DNA from: Trachythela sp. YZ-2020
Lineage: Eukaryota > Cnidaria > Anthozoa > Malacalcyonacea > Clavulariidae
NCBI GenBank assembly: GCA_016169945.1
Contig: JADLSH010000369.1
Location: 310,001 to 374,000, forward strand
Direction: 5' to 3'
Length of the DNA stretch: 64,000 bases
Below, piece by piece: positions 57,249-64,000 of the stretch. Position 1 is the stretch's first letter; the number at the start of each line of letters is the position of its first letter. The translations under genes and the position numbers were made by a program. The notes under the pieces are model-generated. The model did not search any database. It was given only the letters and a program-made list of their open reading frames with translations, and had not been told where the DNA came from.

Positions 57249-59830
57249 TAAGTAAGTAAGTAAGTGAACTTTATTTAGCCACGGTAGACTCATCAGGATT
57301 TACACGCTTATAATAAGATTAATAAAATAAACAAAGGAAAGTTACATATTACAAATGGTACATATACATATTTACATAGGTACCTGTTTTCCATGAGTGC
57401 CGTGCAATTAATAATATTGGATAAAATATTTAAAATTATCGAATGAGGTTGCTGCAGTCAAACTTAAACTTGTGTAAAGTACTAGCCTGTCGTAACTCGA
57501 CAGGAAGGGAGTTCCACAGTACCGCACCACTATAACCAAAACTATTTTTCAAGTAGTTTGTATGCGGTTGTGGCAAAGCTAATTTGCCACTGGTGTGTCT
57601 CAACGCATAATTTGTGATGCTACTGCTATCAACAAACATTTTGGAAAGGTAATCTGGTGCAAGACCATTCAAGGATTTATACACCATGATAGCCTTAGCA
57701 ATTCTACGCTGAGATGTAAGCTTTTTCCAACCGAGTTTTTCAAACAGATAATCGGCATGTGCATCGTAACTAGACGAGGTCAGCACTCTGGCAGCACGAT
57801 TTTGCAGTTTTTGTAAATTATCCGCTAGAGTACTACCGCAGCTAAAGGAACAATAGTCGAAATGGGGTTGGACTAAGCAATTGTAAATAAGTTGCATTGT
57901 GGAAAAAGGAACGTCAGGCCTTATGCGTTTTAGTGCACCTATACCAGAAGCAACTTTTTTTACACAATTTTTCAATGTGAACATTCCAAGATAAGTTCTC
58001 ATCAATATGTGTACCAAGTGACTTTGTATGAGACACTTGTTTAATTGGAACGTTATTGATTGCTAATGAAGGAGTAGTTTGAAAAGTGTTATATAATTCG
58101 TTGGCGAGAGCCAATTAGCATAAACTCAGTTTTAGTCTGGTTTAAAGTAAGTCTATTTGCTGACAACCATTCACTGACATTGGCAAGATCTTCATTAAGG
58201 TTATAATTAATGTCGTGAATATTATTACTTGCATATGTCAAATTAGTGTCATCAGCAAACATACGTGCACGGGAATGTGTAAGACAATTAGGAAGGTCAT
58301 TAATGTAGATTAAGAATAAGAGCGGGCCTAATATAGTTCCTTGAGGAACTCCACATCGAAGCAAACGACTTGTCGAGAAATGTCCATTAACAAAACATTT
58401 TTATTACGTTCATTGAGATACGATCTGAACAAATTACCCGCAATTCCCTTAATTCCGTATGCATTTAGTTTGCCTAGCAATATTTCATGATCTACAGTGT
58501 CAAACGCTTTCTTGAGGTCAAGAAACATAACAGCATTTACATTTCCACTATCAATATTATAGGCCCAATCATTAGTGGCCTCAAGAAGAGCGGTGACAGT
58601 TGAATGCAAACCACGGAATCCTGACTGACAATTAGTTAACAATCTATTTTCAGATAGAAATGAATGCATCTGATCGTAAATTATTCTTTCAAAAACCTTA
58701 GCCACAACAGGGACAATGGAAATCGGACGATAATTATCAACGCAATTACGTTTTCCTTGTTTGTGTATAGGAACCACTTTTGCGCATTTCCATTCGTGTG
58801 GGAATATGCCTGTGGTAATAGAGCGATTAAAAATGAGACAAAGGGATTCTGTAATTAGATCAGGGCACTCTCGAAGCAACCTGGAAGATATTTTGTCTAA
58901 ACCCGTTGCTTTGGACTTACTTAGCGTGGACAAAAGTGCGAAAACTGTTGAAGAATTTATTTCCCTTAGTTTGAAAGTAGCGTTATTATTTTGATTAGGC
59001 AAATAATCGAGAAAAGACCGGCTACTATCGTTAGAATTTATTATATCTGCAAGGTCGGGACCAATGTTTGAAAAATACTTATTAAACGCATCAGCAATTT
59101 TATTAGAATCATTAATTAAGTTACCATTCAAATCAATTTCACTAATGTGAGTATTTTTCCGATTTCTAGATGTAAGTTCATTGATAATATTCCAAGTCTT
59201 TTTAGGGTTATCTTTGTTTTCACAGAAGGAATTTTTAAAATAGACTTCTTTTGCGCGAAAGATTGCATGGTTAACAGAATTACGCATTTTCCTAAAAGAA
59301 AGCCAATCTTGTGGATCGTTAGAACGAATTGCTTTGATTTTTTGGGAGATGTAATCCAACGCGATTTAGAAGCCTTGACACGCTTTGTACGAAGTGGAGC
59401 GTGCTTATCTACAACAAAATTGAATGTTGTTTTCCAAGCATACCACATATCATTAGGATTTTCATGCTCATTGATATGGTTCCAATTCTGTAGACTAATA
59501 TCATTGCGAAATTTGATAGGATCAAAGTTTTTAAACTTTCTGTAGTTTATTGTAGAATGTACCCTTGTCGGTATACCAACAGAAAGCTTACGAAAAGCAT
59601 AAATAAGACTGTGATCGCTTATACTAACATGAGAGACACCAGAGCAAACAACTTTATCAGGAGTATTTGTAAATATATGATCTATCAATGTAGAGGTTGA
59701 GTCTGTCATTCGAGTAGGTTCATTTATAAGCTGAGAAAGATTATATAAATCAGCAATATCCATGAGTAACTTCGAACTATGATCTTTTCTACCATTCCAA
59801 ATCATTCAGGTAAACGTTTAGAGGGTCGTC
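57249..59830 (-). mobile_element. Non-LTR retrotransposon (CR1/Jockey-like), 5'-truncated
   Basis: The minus strand begins in the endonuclease (NGRKDHSSKLLMDIADLYNL, then DHIFTN and SISDHSLIYAF). RT follows: IHKQGKRNCVDNYRPISIVP, FLDLKKAFDTVDHE, and, after a shift at about 58360, CGVPQGTILGPLLFLIYIND and the catalytic MFADDTNLTYA. The C-terminal tail has LQNRAARVLTSSSYD and AVLWNSLPVELRQAS. The 3' end is a (CTTA)n tail (57249-57264 on the plus strand, AGTAAGTAAG), as in CR1-type LINEs. Frame breaks near 59360, 58360 and 58020 make it inactive. Confidence 0.9.
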
Positions 59831-60090
59831 CATCTTAGAATCCACCATGGATAAATCTTGGACGTTCGTCTCCGGTTGTTGTTGCTGTTCTTGTTCTTGT
59901 GGTTGTTCTTGTGGTTGTTCTTGTGGTTGTTCTTGTAGTTCACGACGCTGCCGTTTTACTTCGAAACTTATCACAAACGACGTGTTATTCTCAAGAGCAT
60001 ACTCGTAGAATCCCTTGTACTTCTCAAACTCGTTTCTTCTCTTAAAATTCGACTTCTTTCTGTCTTTTCTCCATGATGCGTGTTAGCCTA
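59831..60090 (-). other. Glutamine/proline-rich coding-like fragment upstream of the LINE
   Basis: The minus strand reads RRNEFEKYKGFYEYALENN, then KRQRREL and four QEQP repeats from a (TTGTTCTTGTGG)n run at 59880-59935, ending in LSMVDSKMDDP where the LINE sequence begins. No family recognised. It may be an exon of a lost gene or part of another repeat. A stop lies just upstream at about 60090, and a possible acceptor TTTAG at about 60096. Confidence 0.35.
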
Positions 60091-60474
60091 AATGCGTGTA
60101 CCTAGGCCTTGTACGTCCTCGCTAAATTGACTAACGCACTCATGTACGTCCTCATTAAATTTCCTTCCGCTCCCGTGTGGCGTAGAACAGAAAGTTCGCA
60201 CGCAAAAGTTAAGCATTGATTAAGATCGTACGCGAGTGATTTTGCTTCAGCTCACTTTACACTACGTTTGCGGGGACCGCTGTGCATGAGGTTTATCGTC
60301 AAAGGGGAGATAAAGGGGGTTATATGAATACGAAATCGTACTGATTTTAGGGCAAAATATTGTTGCTATGGACAACGCCTTACCAGGCTGCATGCATGAA
60401 TTAACTAAGACACGGACTCGTACCCAGGGTCTATGAGCAGATAAATTCGCGCGTTTTTTTTTTTTTTTGTTTTT

Positions 60475-60850
60475 TTTGCTGATGCGTCTTCGCATTTAGT
60501 TCGCATTTTGCTCATGCGTCTTCGCATTTTGCTCATGCGTCTTCGCATTTTGCTCATGCGTCTTCGCATTTTCTCATGCGTCTTCGCATTAAGGCCCTTT
60601 GTCGCCCGATGGCCCGGAATATCTCAGCCTAGCTGCCACTTAGTCTTAAGTTCGCATTCTGTTCATGCGTCTTCGCATTAAGGCCTTTGTGGCCCTATGC
60701 GCCTTCGCATTTTGCTCATGCGTCTTCGCATTTAGTTCGCTTTTTTCTCATGCGTCTTCGCATTAAGGCCTTTGTTGTCCTATGCGCCTTCGCATTTTGC
60801 TTCACATTCTTCGCATTTTGCTTCGCATTCTTCGCATTAAGACCCTTTGT
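60475..60850. repeat. Tandem array of a ~21-bp unit (left arm)
   Basis: Units CTCATGCGTCTTCGCATTTTG with variants (ATTAAGGCC, GCGCCTTCGCATTTTG). The array includes the spacer GCCCGATGGCCCGGAATA. The same units appear inverted at 61915-62065. Confidence 0.85.
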
Positions 60851-61044
60851 GCCGGGAAGTCCGATTGATAGCAAGGCTTGCATCCTTCCTACGGGAAAAG
60901 CAATTTTGTGAGCGTATCCGTACGTAATGTTTGCACACCTCAATAACAAACGTTTAAAAAATTTTGCACATAATTTATTCTTTTTTTCCAATACAAAAGT
61001 GGTTTAACATTAGTTTAGGCAAAAAATAAACAAAACTGAAATGT

Positions 61045-61656
61045 TCAATTGCAATATTCGTCATTGTTAGAGCAGCGTCTTTCATTCACCAGCTTTTCAA
61101 AAAGAAATTTACTCTTTTCAGTAGCAGCAGCCAAAGCTTCGTCAGGATCGAAATCGTCCTCGTCAACGAGTGCATCTCTGGTTTTCATTATTTTCCGGTG
61201 TATTGGATCCCTTTTTAACGCTCTCATCCAAACCATTCGTTCTAAATAGGCTTTTTGAAGTTCTTCTCGTAGTCTCGGTAAATACAGTGGGGTAGCTTTC
61301 GCTATAGCATCTTCCTCATTAAAACCTTTGTTTCCGAATTCTTGCAATAATTCTTCGCACTCCGGAATCAATTTTTCTTTTGCGAAACCTATTAATGTCT
61401 CCCATGGATCCAATTCATCTTCATCAACTGTCTCGTCATTCTCACTGCTTTCCTCGGCATTCTGTATCCGTATTTCTTTCGGGGAATTTCATCATCTGTG
61501 ATCACTTTATCATATACTGGCTTATCTTCGTATTCCATCACGGAGTCGTCGTTAAAACTATGGGTGTTTGCGTATGCGCAATGGTTTCTTTTTATGCCGC
61601 CTGACATAATTAGATGAAAACCGTTTTAGACATCGATCACACTGATAAGAACCCAT
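61045..61656 (-). pseudogene. Small unknown gene with finger-like N-terminus and DPWETL-type domain
   Basis: ATG at 61656 opens MGSYQCDRCLKRFSSNYVRR, a C-x2-C...H segment like the first half of a C2H2 finger. The next frame gives an acidic segment (EYEDKPVYDKVITDDE). The last frame (61413-61045) gives DPWETLIGFAKEKLIPECEE, then LREELQKAYLERMVWMRALK, RDPIHRKIMKTRDALVDED and FDPDEALAAATEKSKFL. I believe similar proteins recur many times in cnidarian and mollusc genomes, with unknown function. Two single-base shifts (about 61590 and 61490) separate the parts. The gene sits between inverted arrays, as if carried by a mobile element. Confidence 0.5.
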
Positions 61657-61899
61657 AGTCTACTATACGCTCCCAAGGAATGAAAAGAAAGTCAAGAGTG
61701 GCTAGTTATATAGTCGATAAACGTACGGTTTGCTTGTGGGACAATACAGGCGAACTATAGTTTGAACGCCATTCAGACTACGCATGCGCATGACTTTCAT
61801 CTCTGGGCAATTTTCAATTCTCTCGCACATTAGGTGTTCATTTCTGCTCATTTCTTCGCATGTATATTAGTTTTGGTAGTGTCCACTTGTATGAGTTAT

Positions 61900-62065
61900 T
61901 CCGGGCCATCGGACCTGATTGGGCCTTAATGCGAAGAATGCGCAGCAAAATGCGAAGCAAAATGCGAAGGCGCATAGGACAACAAAGGCCTTAATGCGAA
62001 GACGCATGAGAAAAACGCGAACTAAATGCGAAGACGCATGAGCAAAATGCGAAGGCGCATAGGGT
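61900..62065. repeat. Tandem array of the ~21-bp unit (right arm, inverted)
   Basis: CAAAATGCGAAGGCGCATAG, AATGCGAAGACGCATGAG and GGGCCTTAATGCGAAG are reverse complements of the 60475-60850 units. CCGGGCCATCGG (61898) mirrors CCGATGGCCCGG (60608). Confidence 0.85.
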
Positions 62066-62592
62066 GTAGGATATTTTGTAAAAATACTGTAATTCAATAT
62101 AGGTTAAAATCAAAGGGGTATTATAAACACAATAACAATTGTTTTGTTGATGTAAGAGACATATCAAATGTCAATATAGAGAAAGAAAGGAGACGCACAT
62201 TGATTGTACATGTAAACACGAAAGAAACATCGAAACTATTTATACTTTATATTGATTGTAAACGAAGATTATCGTAATAAATATGTTAAAAAATACTTGC
62301 GTATGCGAGTGTGATTGATTGTAGATCGTTTCGATAGTATACAATCCCCACGAAGCACAACTGCCTTAGTGTGTGAGGCAGAGAAGTGCGACACTTGGTC
62401 CTTCGACCGCGGATAGCCAAAGACAAAGATCGCGAAGCGACAATGCCGTTGGACGAATTAACAAAGGAAAGAAGAACCCGAGCGGGTCACAGAGGTTCAG
62501 CCACGAAAAATGGAACGAAAATAAAGGAACCCTTAGCGAACGTGAGTGAGACGCATCAGACGGAGAAGAATATACTCAGACAGCTAAAAGAT

Positions 62593-62729
62593 TAGACTTG
62601 GATCAAGTCCGTCTCTCTAGAGTCCGAGTCGCGAAGCGACGAGATCGAGCGCGGCGCGCGAGGTGCAAGACCGCTTCTCGGCACGCTCGATCCCTCGGAC
62701 TCTAGAGAGACGGACTTGATCCAAGTCTA
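62593..62729. mobile_element. MULE-like hairpin element, 137 bp, 9-bp TSD
   Basis: Perfect 36-bp terminal inverted repeats starting TAGACTTGGATCAAGTCCGT, and a GC- and CpG-rich middle (GAGATCGAGCGCGGCGCGCG). It is flanked by perfect 9-bp repeats CTAAAAGAT (62584-62592 and 62730-62738). The ends match the hairpins at 26116 and 50308; the interior is unrelated. Confidence 0.88.
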
Positions 62730-62956
62730 CTAAAAGATACGCTTAGCGAGAAATTCGAAGCATTGAAAGTTTTGGACAACGATATAATCGAAGTATTGAG
62801 TAATAGTAAAGCCGAAGATGCGGAACAACAGCTGGAAAAAGAAATCCAAGACACAGACGACACGAGAGTGGAATTACAAAAAATAATTCTCGATCTAAAC
62901 GATGCATTGTTCGAAGCCTTGACTCCTTTATCAACCGCGTCGTCTGAGAGTCAAAG

Positions 62957-63405
62957 ACGTTAGAGCTGCTCCCATCGGCATATTTTCGTAATCGATTAAT
63001 CGCTGTTAACAATCGATAAATATTGATTAATCGTATAAAATAAATTAAATCATGATACGTCAAAAACGTGACGTAATCAGCGAGAAAACGTAACGTTTTG
63101 AAACGGAAACATCGTGAAAAATTTTGCAACTTCAACGCTTGCTTGCAAATGGTAGTATAGACGGTGTGAAATTGACAACGCGGCATTAGTGATATCAGAT
63201 ATCTCATCGGTTCACGAGAACATTCAATTTCATTCAGGAAATGAGAGTGCGCTTTTTCACAGCGTTTTTTTACTGCAATGAGAGCGCCAGAGTAGGAAGT
63301 TTAGGCTGTGCATGTTTGTTGTCAATGATCCGATTATTGTTAAGACTAATCGATTTCCAAAAAATAATCGATATAACGATTAATCGATTTATCGGGAGCA
63401 GCTCT
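62957..63405. mobile_element. hAT-like MITE, ~449 bp
   Basis: Inverted ends AGAGCTGCTCCC (62962-62973) and GGGAGCAGCTCT (63394-63405), with subterminal CGATTAATCG palindromes, as in many hAT elements. The 8-mer AGTCAAAG occurs at 62949-62956 and 63406-63413, matching a hAT TSD length. Five extra bases (ACGTT) lie between the left 8-mer and the left inverted repeat. No transposase is encoded. Confidence 0.7.
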
Positions 63406-64000
63406 AGTCAAAGTACGCCATCAAACTTAAGTATGAACGGAACGCACAAACAGATTGTTCGCGCAAAGCTCCCAAAGTTAGAAGTGAAAAGGTTCGGTGG
63501 AAAAATACAAGAGTGGCAAGAATTTTGGGACTCATTCGATAGTTCAGTAAATCAGAATGACGCTCTGTCGGAAGCAGACAAATTTGCGTATCTGAAAGGC
63601 CTATTGTTTGGGCCAGCACAATTAACGACCGCAGGGTTCACGTTAACTTCAGCGAACTATAAAGAAGCGGTAGAGTTACTAAAGACACGATACGGGAAGA
63701 AAACCGCGATACCGAGAGCACATATTCAGGCTTTGATTAATATTAAGCCGGTGTACAACGAGCGAGATACACGGCGACTACGGGAATTGTACCATGCCTG
63801 TGAGACGAACTGCCGAGGTCTGAAAACCCTAGGGGTAGATTAAAATTCGTATGGTACCATTGTTGTCCCGGAAATACTCGACAAGCTGCCAGAATCACCA
63901 AGATGTGTATATTGTTTGCAAGAACACTTATCAGAGGATTGTAAAAGGGTTCAAAATGTTGGTGAGCGTAAGCAAATACTTCGTAAGTACGGACGATGTT

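Larger units (their letters stand above)
62443..64000 (+). pseudogene. BEL/Pao element 3: gag, interrupted, runs off the window
   Basis: The start at 62443 (MPLDELTKERRTRAGHRGSA) resembles the BEL-1 gag start. A helical segment rich in E, D and L follows (62750-62956). The DUF1759-like part runs from 63420 (KLPKLEVKRFGGKIQEWQEF, then ALSEADKFAYLKGLLFG). A CCHC knuckle CVYCLQEHLSEDC lies at 63906-63944. Two insertions split the frame (62593-62729 and about 62957-63405); the reading frame on either side is compatible across both. One in-frame stop TAA at 63841-63843 interrupts the DUF1759 end. The frame then continues open to the window edge. Pol is expected beyond 64000. Confidence 0.8.

Overview
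This is a fragment of an animal nuclear genome, most likely a marine invertebrate and plausibly a cnidarian. The reasons are: AT-rich DNA with introns bounded by GT..AG; no bacterial operons; BEL/Pao, Copia and several non-LTR retrotransposons; P-element-like and THAP/DDE transposase relics; tRNA-derived SINEs; and very many palindromic repeats. The species cannot be fixed from the sequence. Almost the whole window is mobile DNA in successive layers. Only one clear host-like gene is visible, a cysteine-rich zinc-binding protein at 34062-36452.

Layout. 1-3900: last exon of a P-element-like transposase, three 34-37 bp 'TIR-only' palindromes each with its own 8-bp target-site duplication (TSD), and a hypothetical gene on the minus strand facing a decayed inverted copy of itself. 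3900-11140: mostly non-coding, with a long inverted-repeat element, an 18-bp minisatellite, and a host repeat carrying a TA-flanked MITE. 11148-15579: BEL/Pao element 1 (minus), with one LTR, a primer-binding site and a missing protease. 15587-18708: a seven-exon THAP plus DDE transposase-like gene (minus), broken by two frameshifts. 18790-21075: a 190-bp tandem array bounded by inverted repeats, plus SINEs. 21885-28832: dispersed repeat families A, B and C, MULE-like hairpins and foldbacks. 28843-29740: Copia relic. 30690-31640: LINE relic. 33600-36500: the zinc-binding gene with palindromic MITEs. 39545-44606: BEL/Pao element 2 (minus), whose 5' end runs into a 914-bp tandem triplication to 46821. 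50085-56520: family A copies split by a LINE with a 7-bp TSD. 57249-59830: a second large LINE (minus). 60475-62065: a small unknown gene between inverted arrays of a 21-bp repeat. 62443-64000: gag of BEL/Pao element 3 (plus), interrupted by a MULE-like hairpin and a hAT-like MITE and running off the window.

The elements date each other. Empty sites for several insertions are present elsewhere in the window, so insertion boundaries and TSDs can be read directly. The clearest possibly undescribed items are (i) mini-elements made only of two 17-bp terminal repeats with 8-bp TSDs, and (ii) hairpin elements sharing TAGACTTG...CAAGTCTA ends, with unrelated interiors and perfect 9-bp TSDs. All retroelement and transposase reading frames seen are disrupted or incomplete; none looks able to work as it stands.
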